Assembly: GCA_963854835.1 (NCBI GenBank)
Contig: OY978525.1
Location: 57,905,855-57,969,854 of the forward strand
Length of the DNA: 64,000 nt
Direction: 5' to 3'
From: Megamerina dolium
Taxonomy: Eukaryota; Arthropoda; Insecta; Diptera; Megamerinidae
The position numbers and the translations under genes are program-made. The notes under the pieces were generated by a model. The model saw nothing but the letters and a program-made list of their open reading frames with translations. It did not search any database and had not been told where the DNA came from. Shown here one piece after another: positions 52,924 to 63,630 of this stretch (positions within the stretch are counted from its first letter, which is position 1; every line of letters begins with the position of its first letter).

Positions 52924-53860
52924 ATGGCAAACGAGAACGAAGAGGTTGACGAAACAGTGCTTAACACCACCGCTACTACAAAAGCAATAGAAAAAGCAGA
53001 CATTAACAATTTCGCGGCTAGGGTACAAGTTCCCCAATTAAATGGATATTCCATCCAAAATATTGAATCATGGTTCACACACCTCGAAGCATTTTTCTGA
53101 ATAAACAACTTTGGAAAAATGAATCAAGAACAACGGGACAATATTAAATTTAATATAACCGTTATGTACATGGACGAACGCTTACACGACCAGGCATTCG
53201 ACATAATAAAAAACCCACCAATAAAAGTAAAACGAAACATTACGTATAACGGTATTAAGTAAGTTTTCCGTATCACCAATCACACGACTAAAACAGTTAA
53301 CGTCCGTTATTCAACTTGGTGATAGCAAACCAAGCCACATGTTGACACAACTTCAAAGAACTGGTGTCACAACTGACAAGCAGTTAATTAAAGACTTTTG
53401 ACTACAAAAATTACCGATTTCAGCGCGCGCAGTTATTGCAGGGGTAGACAAAGGTAATCCGGAAATGACAATGGAACAACTAGCATCGATCGCAGATGAA
53501 ATAATCGACGTTGCTCGGGTGAACTCTGTGGATGCAGTTACCGTCAGGGAAGCAACTCAACAAAAGGCGGTAGCAAACTCTGAAAATAAATCATCGATCG
53601 AAAGTCGAGTTGAGCGCATCGAACGTAGTCTTTCGCATATCGAGAAATTGTCAAATCTCGTTCTCGATCGCATAATCGCAATCGTAGTGGACATCGTGCA
53701 TCATCGAAATTCCAACAAAGTGTATGCTGGTACCATAAACGTTTCGGAGATAAAGCACAAAAGTGCAACTTGCCTTGCAACTTCAAAAATGCAAAAAACT
53801 AGTATCATCGTCGGTACCAGCAGCTACTGCCGTCGATGCAACAACTAAATCGAGCTGCAT
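52924..53860 (+). pseudogene. gag: Kabuki-like gag, broken
   Basis: It starts MANENEEVDETVLNTTATT and shows VPQLNGYSIQNIESWFTHLE (near 53030-53090), the family capsid signature. TGA at 53098, a frame change near 53260 and TGA near 53398 follow. The end (ASIADEIIDVARVNSVDAVT, ESRVERIERSL) is readable to about 53680. No intact zinc knuckle was seen; CSSYCRRCNN-like remnants lie near 53820. Confidence 0.8.
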
Positions 53861-55505
53861 CTCACGCGATAGCACAGTACCAGTAATTAACCCAACACCA
53901 AACCAACTCTTCATCATCGATCGACGATCACAACGGCGTTTTTTAATAGACACGGGCGCAGACGTTTCAATAATAACTGTCGCCGCCGCTAATCGCCCAC
54001 ATTTAGCTAAATCAACACCACAACTGTTCGCAGCAAACAACAGCAAAATAACCACATTTGGACCTGTGCGACTAATATTAGACCTTGGACTACGAAGAAC
54101 ATTCGAATGGACTTTCTACGAAAATTTAACATATTGGTAGATATGCACAAGGCCACTATCATAGATGGGCTCACAAAAATTAAATGTCATGCAATATGTG
54201 CCATCAACATATAACAATGCGAAATAAAAACATACGACACTAATTCTAATTACGCCGACTTGCTAAGAGAGTTCAGTGACATTACACAAATAAACAAACC
54301 ATTCGCATTAGCCTGCAATAACAACGTCAAGCATTTTATTGACACAGAAGGTCCACCAGTATTCGCAAAACCCCGAAGGCTGACACCGGATAAATATCAA
54401 TCGGTTAAGGAAGAATTTCAGTACCTAATGAAGATTGGTGTCTGCAGGCCATCGAAGAGTCCTTATGCATCACCCTTACACGTGGTAAGAAAGCCCAAAA
54501 TACGTGGAGGCCTTGTGGAGATTACAGGGCGCTCAATGCACAAACGCTACCTGACAGATACCCTCTACCACACATTTAGGATTTCACGTGCTCCTTACAC
54601 GGTAAGAATTTTTTCTCAAAAATCGATTTATATCGAGGATATTATCAAATACCTGTCGCCGACGAGGACATACCGAAAACGGCTGTTACTACACCCTTCG
54701 GACTATTTGAATTCATGCGCATGCCTTTCGTCCTACGTAATACCGCGCAAACCTTCCAAAGATATATGCATGAGACCTTACGAGGACTTGATTTTGTCTT
54801 TTGCTATGTTGATGACATTTGCATCGCATCAGCAACGAAAGATCAACATACAAATCATCTACGTTAGTTTTCGACAGATTTCGCCAATTTGCACTAACAA
54901 TTAACCCGTCAAAATGCGTATTCGGTGCATCACAAATCGAATTCTTACGTAATCTAGTGTCATCCGATGGCATCAGCCTAACACCAGCCAAAGTAGAAGC
55001 TATACAGAAATACCCGTTACCAAGATTCGCTTTCGAGCTGAAGCGCTTCTTGGCACATGCAATTGACCACCAAAAACATCTTCACGCATTAATACCTGGC
55101 AACAAGAAGAGAGATAAAACCACTATAGTATGGAACGACAATACAATTCATTATTTCCAAAAATGCAAAGACGACTTAGCCAAAGCTACGCTACTAGCGC
55201 ATCTGGTTGCACTTGCGAAAATTATTCTCTGTACAGACGCAAGCGACACAGCGATGGGAGCCGTCATTCACCAAATCATAGAAAACCCAACCACTTGCAT
55301 TCTTTTCTAGAAAATTTACACAAGCGCAAGCAAAATACAGCACGTATGATCGCGAACTTCTTGCTATCTACACCTCCATTAAATATTTTCGATATTTGTT
55401 GGAAGGTAGGGAATTTACAATAGCAACCGATCATAAACCACTCGTATTCGCGTTTACACAAAAGAAAGACAGCGCATCGCCAAGACAAATACGTCATCTC
55501 GATTA

Positions 55506-55869
55506 TAAATAAAAAAAAATAAATATGTGGCACTTAAAGCCCCAAAGGGCTCATTGGCCGAGCTTCTCTTCCCTTACTGTTGTGCGTCTTAAATTTTCGA
55601 CAGTATTAGAATGGATCTACTTATTTTAGCCGGTTCCGAACGGCAGAACACTTGTGGCATCATTTTTTCTGAGCTTTGTCACAGAGTTCTTTTTAGAAGC
55701 TTTTTCATGGTAAGTTGTTACTGTCGGAAGAATTGCCAATTGCTTGCCGACAGGTGGGTACCGTTCGAAAGAAAAATCTTTTCGATAATAAATTTGTTAT
55801 GCATCAGCCGGGTATTGAACCACGACCTACAGATCAGAAGTCGAACACACTAACCACTGAGCTACGGCA
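55506..55869 (-). mobile_element. tRNA-derived SINE, copy G (full length, inside pol)
   Basis: Minus strand, head at 55869 and T-rich tail at 55506 (A-rich as written). The 14-bp target duplication CGTCATCTCGATTA occurs at 55492-55505 and 55870-55883, within the conserved IRHLDY codons of the retrotransposon. Confidence 0.94.
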
Positions 55870-56276
55870 CGTCATCTCGATTACATTGGGCAATTTTTCA
55901 CAAACATTATTCATATATCTAGAGCGACTAATGTGTACCAACATCATCAATTGGTCATATCAACTTCCACTGATTCTATTAGGTCTGCGCTGCGTGTACA
56001 AACCAGACGTTAAAGCAACACCAGCTCAGCTCGTTTATGGTACGACTATCAGACTTCCAGGGGACATGTGTGCCACACGCAAAAGTAACACTTCATCTAA
56101 ACTTGTTCAGCAGTTGATTGAACATATGCATCAACTCCAACCAACAAGCACGTCACATCACGGCACAAGAAAGCCGTTTATATTTTCATCACTAGCAACA
56201 GCAACACACGTATTCGTCCGCAATGATACGGTCAAATCATCGTTAACTCCACCATATAATGGACCATACGAGATCG

Positions 56277-56639
56277 TGGGTGACGTAGCTCAGTGGTTAG
56301 TGTGTTCGCCTTCTGATCTGTAGGTCGTGGTTCAATACCCGGCTGATGCATAACAAATTTTATATCGAAAAGATTTTTCTTTCGAATGGTACCCACCTGT
56401 CGGCAAGCAATTGGCAATTCTTCCGACAGTAACAACTTGCCATGAAAAAGCTTCTAAAAAGAACTCTGTGACAAAGCTCAGAAAAAGTGATGTCACAAGT
56501 GTTCTGCCGTTCGGAACCGGCTAAAATAAGTAGGTCCATTCTAATACTGTCCAAAATTTAAGACGCACAACAGTAATAGAAGAGAAGCTCGGCCAATGAG
56601 CCCTTTGGGGCTTTAAGTGCCACATATTTATTTTTTTTT
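56277..56639 (+). mobile_element. tRNA-derived SINE, copy H (full length, inside pol)
   Basis: Plus strand, from TGGGTGACGTAGCTCAGTGG to GTGCCACATATTTATTTTTT. The 10-bp target duplication TACGAGATCG occurs at 56267-56276 and 56640-56649, inside the integrase C-terminal GPYEI codons. Confidence 0.94.
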
Positions 56640-56923
56640 TACGAGATCGAACAGCGGACGGACAAAGCATATAAACTCAACATTAATGACAAATCTGTTA
56701 TGGTTTCCATAGACCGCATCAAGCCTGCATTCGTTGATCAAATGTGTGAAGAAACAACATTGTCACCAGAAGCGTGTTCATCACTCAACACATGTCCGCA
56801 AAACGATTCGACAACGCATACGGAGGGAACACAGCCTGAAATAACAGAAGATAAAAAAACCAGAGGAGGGCGGTCAGTACGACTTCCACCTCGCTACGCG
56901 TGCTAGAACTCTAGGAGGAGTAT

Positions 56924-57366
56924 TGTGGCAACTCCACAAAAACTATTTTTTATATAATACAACCCTGCAGCGAGTACTAAAAAGAACCGTATTATTATTA
57001 CTATCTTCTTGGCAAGAGAAAGAAATTAACATTCACTTTGTCTACTGCTACGGCTGAAGGTTCTTGTTGAACGCTGTACGTACTATACATACTTCATACA
57101 ATTAATATTCGCAATTCGCAATCCACAAAAACTATTTTTTATATAATACAACCCTCCAGCTAGTACTAAAAAGAACCGTATTATTATTACTATCTTCTTG
57201 GCAAAAGAAAGAAATTAACTTTCACTTTGTCTACTGCTACGGTTGAAGGTTCTTGTTGAACACTGTACGTACTGTACATAACGGAACATAATTCTATACT
57301 TATTACAATTAATATTCGCAAGTTTACGCTGTAATATTAAATCAAATTTTTAAGTAACGTAGTTTG

Positions 57367-57369
<3 letters not shown>
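56924..57369 (+). repeat. Kabuki-like element, 3' LTR with partial tandem duplication
   Basis: A first copy (56924-57120) stops at AATATTCGCAATTCGCAAT. A second begins at CCACAAAAACTATTTTTT (57123) and continues to AACGTAGTTTGTC. The LTR 3' end is missing and an (AT)n array follows. Confidence 0.85.

Positions 57370-57412
<43 letters not shown>
57370..57412. repeat. (AT)n microsatellite
   Basis: 43-bp AT/TA array joining the broken Kabuki-like LTR to a G1 fragment. Confidence 0.95.
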
Positions 57413-57414
<2 letters not shown>

Positions 57415-57776
57415 ACAACGAAAGAAAGGCCTGTCCCCTAAACTACAGACTCATTGAAAAGAATCTCGATAAAGGAAGATTCTGGGTGTTGCCAACAGAG
57501 TATAAATAGAGCCAGTGTTGAGAAGGAAAATCAATCTAATTCCGAACGTGATTGCGAAAACATTGATACAGAAGCAAAAGCTGCAAGTACATTTAAGTGT
57601 TATAGTAAATAGTTGATTGTAAACAGAGTTGATTGTAAATAGAGATTATTAAATAAATTGTTGCTGTATATAGTTGCCTAAAATAAGTGTTGCAGTGATT
57701 ATTAACAGAATCCAGTGATCAAACAAGGTAATTCTAATAGAATTAAACGCTCACAGAATAAAAACGTAACAATATA
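57413..57776 (+). mobile_element. G1 fragment: pol end joined to LTR by deletion
   Basis: The first 43 bases (CCACAACGAAAGAAAGGCCT...) match the integrase C-terminus of copy 3 near 46311. After a deletion of about 290 bp, the LTR continues from AAAGAATCTCGATAAAGG to ACGTAACA at 57772. Confidence 0.87.
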
Positions 57777-57788
57777 CATATTGTATAC

Positions 57789-57955
57789 TATATACAGCAA
57801 CAATTTATTTAATAATCTCTATTTACAATCAGCTCTGTTTACCATCAACTATTTACAATAACACTTTAATGTACTAGCAACTTTTGCCTCTGTATAGATG
57901 TTTGCGCAGACACGTTCGGAATTCGATTGATTCTCACTTCTCAAAACTGGCTCTG
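57789..57955 (-). mobile_element. G1 LTR fragment, inverted
   Basis: The reverse complement matches the central G1 LTR (GAGCCAGTTTTGAGAAGTGAGAATC to TATACAGCAACA). It faces the fragment at 57413-57776, so the pair forms an inverted repeat just upstream of the eEF1A gene. Confidence 0.85.
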
Positions 57956-58204
57956 AAACAAAAGGGAAATTATAAGGAAAAAAAGGAAATTTATATAGTC
58001 GAATTGTTCTTTGTAACACACAATTAATTTATCACTCATTGATATAAGTTATTATCCTTCCCTTTGATGCTGAAGTTATCTGTTGAATTTCAAGTTAGCG
58101 CTAAAGTATTCTATGAATTTGAACCCTTAACATGTGGAAGAATAAAACCGGAAATTCCAGTGACCGGCATGCTACCAACGTGGCATTCCAAAAAAAAACC
58201 GAGG

Positions 58205-58300
58205 CTTTTCGTTAGTTTGCAACGAAATCCTCGTTCACTTTGTTCAGGTCTGTTGGCGTATTAGCACTAGACTTTTTGATTTGTCGTTCGATTGGTTTAA
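58205..58300 (+). promoter_or_regulatory. Probable 5' untranslated exon of eEF1A
   Basis: Inferred, not observed. CTTTTCGTTAG at 58205 could be the pyrimidine-rich (TOP) transcription start typical of translation-factor genes. A consensus splice donor (TTTAA|GTAAGT) lies at 58301. No clear TATA box is seen between 57956 and 58204, which otherwise hold nothing recognised. Confidence 0.4.
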
Positions 58301-59522
58301 GTAAGTTTTTTCTCTTCTAGTTTATTTTTTTTTTTTTTTTTATATTTGTTTCAATTTTTTTTTTTTTTTTATCAAATGGACTAACAAAATAATGTGTACA
58401 GAATCAGTGATATGAATTGATTTTCAACTGGATACGTGCGTGTTTAAAAATATATTTGTTTCCAAAATTAAGTTGAAGTAACATGATTAATAAGAAAATT
58501 GTTGAAATAACGGATTCCATTTTTAACAGTTCTCTGTGCTCTCAGCTGAAAGAATTCTATTATGAAATAAGCTTTCGGATATTTTCGTAGCACCAACATT
58601 TTTCCAAGGTGGTTTTGTGCGTTGAACAAGAGGTGCTGATTGCAAAATATATTTCAATATCCATCATTTTGCTATTTTTTTCACAAAATTGGGAGAAAAA
58701 TCAATATGGCGGACATCTTTTGGTACTTGATTACAGTGGCTCGGCGGAATACACGAGGCTTTTTAGCATATAAAAACCATCTTTTTTTTATTTGATAAAT
58801 TGATTTAAGAACTAAAGGAAGTTAGTTTCATTCGGGTTTTCAATAATTTTTCATTTTCAAGATTTTTGTTCGCTCCGTAAATTAAGAAGTTTTATAAATT
58901 TGCATTTAATTGTACCATTTTTTTATTGTTCAAGATGGCCGCTCACCATGTAATACAATTTCTTAAGACATGTATACATATTCTGATGCATGTGTTTTTG
59001 TTCATTGTTAATATTGATTTGCTTAATCACCTTGCATGAGTATAGTATTTTCCGAAGGAAAAAAGTTAAAATTCGTTCTAGATTCTATGATGTGATTTTG
59101 TATGTACATTTCCATTTCAATAATATATAGGAGAAAACGAATATCTTTTCATATGATGACTTGTTTCAGTTCTGCTACTGAGTTAATATTGACGATAAAA
59201 GAATACCAAAACTACTGAGAAATGAAATTATTTTTGTTTTCTAAACGCAATTTATGAAATCTTTCGGAGCATATATGTAGATGATTGAAGACTACCTATT
59301 TTATTCAATGAATCTTTACCGCTACTTGATCATCAATACTCGTAAAGATTAGAATATTTCATAATCACATTTGCTTCGAATAATGTCATAATTAGCACAT
59401 TAGGAAAATATCGGATAATCAACAAAAACGTATCTAAATTTGCTAACACTTTTTGTTTTTTTGTTTTTTCCTTTCTTCCTCGCCCTCCATATTCCATTAC
59501 ACACGCTTGCTCCTGTATATAG
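58301..59522 (+). other. Probable 5' UTR intron of eEF1A (about 1.2 kb)
   Basis: It opens with GTAAGT at 58301. It closes after a long pyrimidine tract (TTTTTTCCTTTCTTCCTCGC) and TATATAG at 59522, leaving CTCGAAAAACTTCACC before the ATG. A long leader intron is usual for fly eEF1A genes. No other gene is visible in it; it is AT-rich with T-runs. Confidence 0.5.
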
Positions 59523-59538
59523 CTCGAAAAACTTCACC

Positions 59539-60930
59539 ATGGGTAAAGAAAAGACTCACATTAATATTGTTGTCATTGGACACGTCGATTCTGGGAAATC
59601 CACCACCACTGGTCATTTAATTTATAAATGCGGTGGTATTGATAAACGTACCATTGAAAAGTTCGAGAAAGAAGCCCAGGAAATGGGAAAAGGTTCATTT
59701 AAGTACGCCTGGGTTTTGGATAAATTGAAAGCCGAACGAGAGCGTGGTATTACAATTGACATTGCCCTGTGGAAATTTGAAACGTCTAAGTACTACGTTA
59801 CTATCATTGACGCGCCTGGTCACAGGGATTTCATCAAGAACATGATAACTGGTACTTCTCAAGCTGATTGTGCTGTATTGATTGTAGCCGCTGGCACCGG
59901 TGAATTTGAAGCTGGTATATCTAAAAACGGTCAAACTCGTGAACATGCTCTCCTTGCATTTACTTTGGGCGTGAAACAATTAATCGTCGGTGTAAATAAG
60001 ATGGATTCATCAGAGCCACCATATAGCGAAGCGCGTTATGAAGAAATTAAGAAAGAAGTTTCTTCTTATATTAAAAAGATTGGTTACAACCCAGCTGCTG
60101 TTGCTTTTGTGCCAATTTCTGGTTGGCATGGTGACAATATGTTGGAACCTTCAACTAATATGCCATGGTTTAAAGGGTGGAAGGTTGAACGCAAAGAAGG
60201 AAATGCAGAAGGCAAGACTCTCATTGAAGCTTTGGACGCTATTTTGCCGCCATCTCGTCCAACCGAAAAGGCTTTACGCCTTCCCTTGCAAGACGTTTAC
60301 AAAATTGGTGGCATCGGGACAGTACCCGTAGGTCGTGTTGAAACTGGCATATTGAAACCTGGTATGGTCGTGGTCTTTGCCCCAGCTAACATAACAACTG
60401 AAGTAAAATCAGTTGAGATGCACCACGAAGCTTTAACTGAGGCAGTACCTGGCGACAACGTCGGCTTCAATGTTAAAAATGTGTCTGTCAAAGAATTGCG
60501 CCGTGGTTATGTTGCTGGTGATTCTAAGAGTAATCCCCCCAGGGGTGCTGCTGACTTCACTGCACAGGTTATCGTATTGAATCACCCCGGCCAAATTGCC
60601 AATGGTTACACGCCCGTATTGGATTGTCACACCGCTCACATTGCCTGCAAGTTCGCCGAAATCAAGGAGAAGGTTGATCGTCGTTCTGGCAAAACTACCG
60701 AAGAAAACCCCAAATTCATTAAGTCTGGAGATGCTGCTATTGTCAACTTAGTTCCGTCGAAACCTTTATGTGTTGAATCCTTCCAGGAGTTTCCTCCACT
60801 GGGTCGATTCGCTGTTCGTGATATGAGGCAAACTGTTGCTGTCGGTGTCATTAAAAGCGTGAATTTCAAAGACGCTAGCGGTGGTAAGGTTACCAAGGCT
60901 GCTGAGAAGGCAACAAAGGGAAAGAAGTAG
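59539..60930 (+). CDS. eEF1A: Elongation factor 1-alpha (eEF1A)
   Basis: 463 residues, the usual length. It is the GTPase that carries aminoacyl-tRNA to the ribosomal A site in the cytoplasm. GTP-binding motifs are all present: GHVDSGKST (14-22), DAPGH (91-95), NKMD (153-156) and SGW (about 194-196); domain 2 (about 240-330) and domain 3 (about 335-440) follow, with the usual Lys-rich end (KGKK). The ATG at 59539 has a strong context (CACCATGG) and gives the conserved MGKEK start; upstream in-frame ATG codons fall in the presumed intron. The coding region is a single exon. Residues such as [10 protein letters not shown] and the [15 protein letters not shown] end resemble, from memory, the fly eEF1A2 (100E-type) paralogue more than eEF1A1. 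It is the only clear host gene here. Confidence 0.97.
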   Translation: MGKEKTHINIVVIGHVDSGKSTTTGHLIYKCGGIDKRTIEKFEKEAQEMGKGSFKYAWVLDKLKAERERGITIDIALWKFETSKYYVTIIDAPGHRDFIKNMITGTSQADCAVLIVAAGTGEFEAGISKNGQTREHALLAFTLGVKQLIVGVNKMDSSEPPYSEARYEEIKKEVSSYIKKIGYNPAAVAFVPISGWHGDNMLEPSTNMPWFKGWKVERKEGNAEGKTLIEALDAILPPSRPTEKALRLPLQDVYKIGGIGTVPVGRVETGILKPGMVVVFAPANITTEVKSVEMHHEALTEAVPGDNVGFNVKNVSVKELRRGYVAGDSKSNPPRGAADFTAQVIVLNHPGQIANGYTPVLDCHTAHIACKFAEIKEKVDRRSGKTTEENPKFIKSGDAAIVNLVPSKPLCVESFQEFPPLGRFAVRDMRQTVAVGVIKSVNFKDASGGKVTKAAEKATKGKK

Positions 60931-61037
60931 CTGCTTTGCCTCGTACACAATATTAATTCCAACAACTGTGACACCAGTACTAGTAAACAAATGATATATA
61001 CCAACAAAAAAGGGGTGTTCCAACAGAACTTCATTAC

Positions 61038-61043
61038 AATAAA
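61038..61043 (+). terminator. Probable eEF1A polyadenylation signal
   Basis: AATAAA 108 bp after the stop codon, in an AT-rich 3' region. A second AATAAA lies near 61100. Confidence 0.65.
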
Positions 61044-61916
61044 AATTAAAGAAAAGTTTCATTGCTTCCATCGTAAAGAACTTCGCAGGAAAGGAAACAA
61101 TAAAATATTTTTTATTTAAGACTCCTTTGATTTGTGTTGCGTATTTTTTCTCTGCCACTACCTCAACCACTGCTCTCGTAATTGGAATATCAATCTTTGT
61201 TGCGTTCTCGGTATTTTCTTTCATTAGTGTACCTTGGGCAGCAAGGAGAGCTTTGTAAAAGATTTAGTGCAAAATTAAAATTTAAGTGGTCATAATTGGA
61301 CACCTAAGCGCTTTGCCAATTAATAGCAAAAAATACATCTGTTCTGTCCTGCCTAATATAAATTTGCTTATGTTTATTTCAAACCCATCTTGGATCCTCT
61401 TTATTTAAGTATGATACTGTTAGAAAAATGAATATTGCGAACTGCTTACGTACTGAATGTTGAATTGAGGGCAACATTTTTTTTTCGAGAAAAGCTGAGA
61501 ATCGCTTTCGTCTTATTTTGCTTCTGGTGCATCAGCCTGGAATACCTTTGTCGTTTTTTTTTTTTTTTCAAAACGATAAAATCTAAACCTATAAAAATTA
61601 TGCATTATTTTAAAGGTTTTTTAGATTACCTTCCAAATTAAATGTGTCGCATTTTGAAGTAATTTTTGTATATAAAAGAATGTTTCTTGTGGATATACTT
61701 TCGCTATAGCAAATAATTGAGTAATAGTGTGATTCATACAGTCGTATAAAAACCATGTAAAACCTATAAAAGCCGCATTCTTTTACGCACGACTTGCAAT
61801 AGAACACTGGCTTACTTCCGAAATACATGCAAAGCAACAACAAAATAAATGGCATCGTCTATTTTAACCGAGTTCAATTCAAGTTGCTTATATTTTAATC
61901 GATCTGAGTTATAACA
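61044..61916. other. Interval downstream of eEF1A, no gene established
   Basis: A minus-strand frame around 61224-61060 (MKENTENATKIDIPITRAVV) has protein-like composition but no recognised family. It runs on antisense into the eEF1A 3' end. The rest is AT-rich with T-runs (61554-61569). Confidence 0.4.
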
Positions 61917-62431
61917 TAGACAGGGCAGCCTAATTCCGGATAACCGGCGCACTCAATCGGATAAAATAACAACCTGACAGACGACAGACAGATTGCGGAT
62001 TAACTAAACGGCTGATTGCTGTTTTATTAGGTCTGTCCACTTACATTACTATCACTATCAATTTCTGTCGTCTATCGCTCTCGATATGAGAAAATCTACA
62101 AGTACGTGAACTGAAAACTATCAGAAACTTGTAATTTGACATTCACCGTTCATAATTGACAGCTGGATTTATTTGTTCGCCAACACTTTTCATGTTGAAA
62201 ACTGTTAACAATTGTTGAAAGTTTTTTGATAGCGAACACACCTAACATTTTGTAAAATGGTTGGAGAAAAATTCACAATAGACAATTTTCAGCAGTGTTG
62301 CCATAGCAAATTGCGGTAATCCTCTTTTATTTTGAGAATTAACTCATAGAGTTTATGCGGATTAGCTGCAGTTAATGCCCGAGTTAATTCGAATTAACTC
62401 GGTAATCCGGAATTAGGCTGCCATCTGTCTA
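61917..62431 (+). mobile_element. MITE with terminal inverted repeats and internal palindromes, copy 1
   Basis: 515 bp from TAGACAGGGCAGCCTAATTC to GAATTAGGCTGCC...CTGTCTA, with inverted ends of about 25 bp (GCAGCCTAATTCCGGAT core). It contains a perfect 24-bp palindrome centred at 62390/62391 (GTTAATTCGAATTAAC core) and a 65-bp stem (62174-62238) with TGTTCGC/GCGAACA ends. No coding capacity. The superfamily cannot be assigned, and the target duplication is uncertain. Confidence 0.72.
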
Positions 62432-62469
62432 GGCTATAAGCTTCTCCTTGCGCAAGTCGCAGAAAGAGC

Positions 62470-62811
62470 ACTACTTTAAACTTTGCTCTTTAATTCCAGG
62501 CACGTTGAATACGATACACTACGTCATTTATCTTTCCTATAATCTCATATGGTCCTCCCAATGAGTGTAGTTTAGGGTTTAGGGTCTTTCTTTTTTTGTG
62601 GATTGTGAAGCATTACAAGCTATCCTTCATAGAACCCTTTTGAATTTGCTTTCAAGTCATACCTGGCCCTCATCTTATCGCCTATAATCTGCGATCACTC
62701 TCTAATGAACTCTAATGAACATCCAACTGTTCCCGCTTTTCGTTAGTGTAATTACTATCGGTTGACTTCGTAGATTCAGCTATGTCTATAGCAATTCTCT
62801 CAAATGGAGCA
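62470..62811 (-). pseudogene. G1 integrase fragment
   Basis: On the minus strand this is the start of the integrase core (FERIAIDIAES, near 62800) joined by deletion to the C-terminal half (SDNYTNEKREQLDVH near 62740; GPYEIIGKINDVVYRIQRAW near 62560-62500). Stops and indels occur. SINE copy I separates it from the fragment at 63099. Confidence 0.75.
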
Positions 62812-63098
62812 GCCACATATAAGCCCCAAAGGGCTCCTTGACCGAACTTCTTCTCCATTACTGTTGTGCGTGTTAAATTTTGGAGAGTATTAGAAGGAAC
62901 TTGCTTATTTTAGCTGGTTCCGAACGGCAGAACTCTTGCGACACCACTTTTTCTGAGCTTTGTCACAGAGTTCTTTTAGAAGATTTTCCATAGCAAATTG
63001 TTACTGCCGGAAAAATTGCCAATTGCTTGCCGACAGGTGGTACCTTTCGAAAGAAAAATCTTTCCGATATTGCTACACTACTTACTGAGCTACGGTGC
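62812..63098 (-). mobile_element. tRNA-derived SINE, copy I (head partly deleted)
   Basis: Minus strand, head remnant CACCGTAGCTCAGTAAG at 63097, followed by a jump of about 70 bp that removes the B box. The body and hairpin are kept, and it ends GGGGCTTATATGTGGC. It interrupts the G1 integrase fragment. Confidence 0.85.
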
Positions 63099-63610
63099 AT
63101 TCGTGCATTTTACCTCTACTTTTCTTAGGGGGACCTTCGACCAGCGACATAGTCATCGCATCCAACCCAACAAAATCGTTTCTCTATTTTCACGACGGAC
63201 TTTGTGATGCTCAAATGCCCTCTGGAAGCATTGTGATATTCAGCTATCACTTTATTTATTCTTATCTTGGGTACCACTAGAAGGTGATTTTTCCATCTTC
63301 ATTATGCTATCACTTTTTCTTGTCCATCTATGATCTGGGAGAGCACACCGCCTATTCCATAGCCACTCGCATCTGTGTCCAACACAGACTTTTGACCAGG
63401 TACTGGCTATACTAATGTTGGTGCTAAACATAAACATTCTTTCAGCTGCTCTAATGCTTTCTGTTGTTCCTCGCCCCACACAAATGTTTGTTCTTGTTAA
63501 CTCATGCAGAATGCTGGTGTTGTTTGTAAATCCAGTACAAATCATCTATAGTAGTAGGTACACAATTGGCCATTCTTATACTGCCGCTACCTCTCCTAGA
63601 AGGTATGTAC
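63099..63610 (-). pseudogene. G1 integrase zinc domain and RT/RNase H fragment, scrambled
   Basis: Antisense matches in order: the integrase zinc-binding region (63099-63300), then, after loss of the linker, RNase H start (DTDASGYGIGGVLSQIIDGQ region, about 63400-63325) and the RT end (VWGEEQQKAFEQL region, 63490-63430). Many lesions. Confidence 0.75.
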
Positions 63611-63630
63611 TAGAGTGCTGCGTAATAGCC

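Larger units (their letters stand above)
53861..56905 (+). pseudogene. pol: Kabuki-like pol: protease, RT, RNase H, integrase remnants
   Basis: The protease motif LIDTGADVSIIT lies near 53945. RT starts DTEGPPVFAKPRRLTPDKYQ (near 54340) and [13 protein letters not shown]; its core is frame-shifted several times. The [13 protein letters not shown] box is readable near 54798-54830 in another frame. The connection SKCVFGASQIEFL and RNase H (LCTDASDTAMGAVIHQ near 55230) follow. SINE G interrupts at SPRQIRHLDY. Most of integrase is deleted. Its C-terminal end (WSYQLPLILLGLRCVYKPDV, PYNGPYEI) is split by SINE H and ends at RLPPRYAC (56905). Thoroughly inactive. Confidence 0.85.
52458..57369 (+). 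mobile_element. Ty3/gypsy element of Kabuki/CsRn1 type, with two SINE insertions
   Basis: A 308-bp 5' LTR and a partly duplicated 3' LTR bracket a decayed gag-pol. The primer-binding site matches tRNA-Trp, the hallmark of the CsRn1/Kabuki group. SINE copies G and H sit in pol with clear target duplications. A purine tract AGGAGGAG (56913-56920) precedes the 3' LTR. Confidence 0.88.

Noticed and set aside
59440..59538. Upstream in-frame ATG for eEF1A at 59440
   Set aside because: The added 33 residues come from a pyrimidine tract that fits a splice acceptor, while MGKEK at 59539 is the conserved family start.
60766..61224. Minus-strand frame overlapping the eEF1A 3' end
   Set aside because: Most of it is antisense to eEF1A codons, and the remainder has no recognised family.
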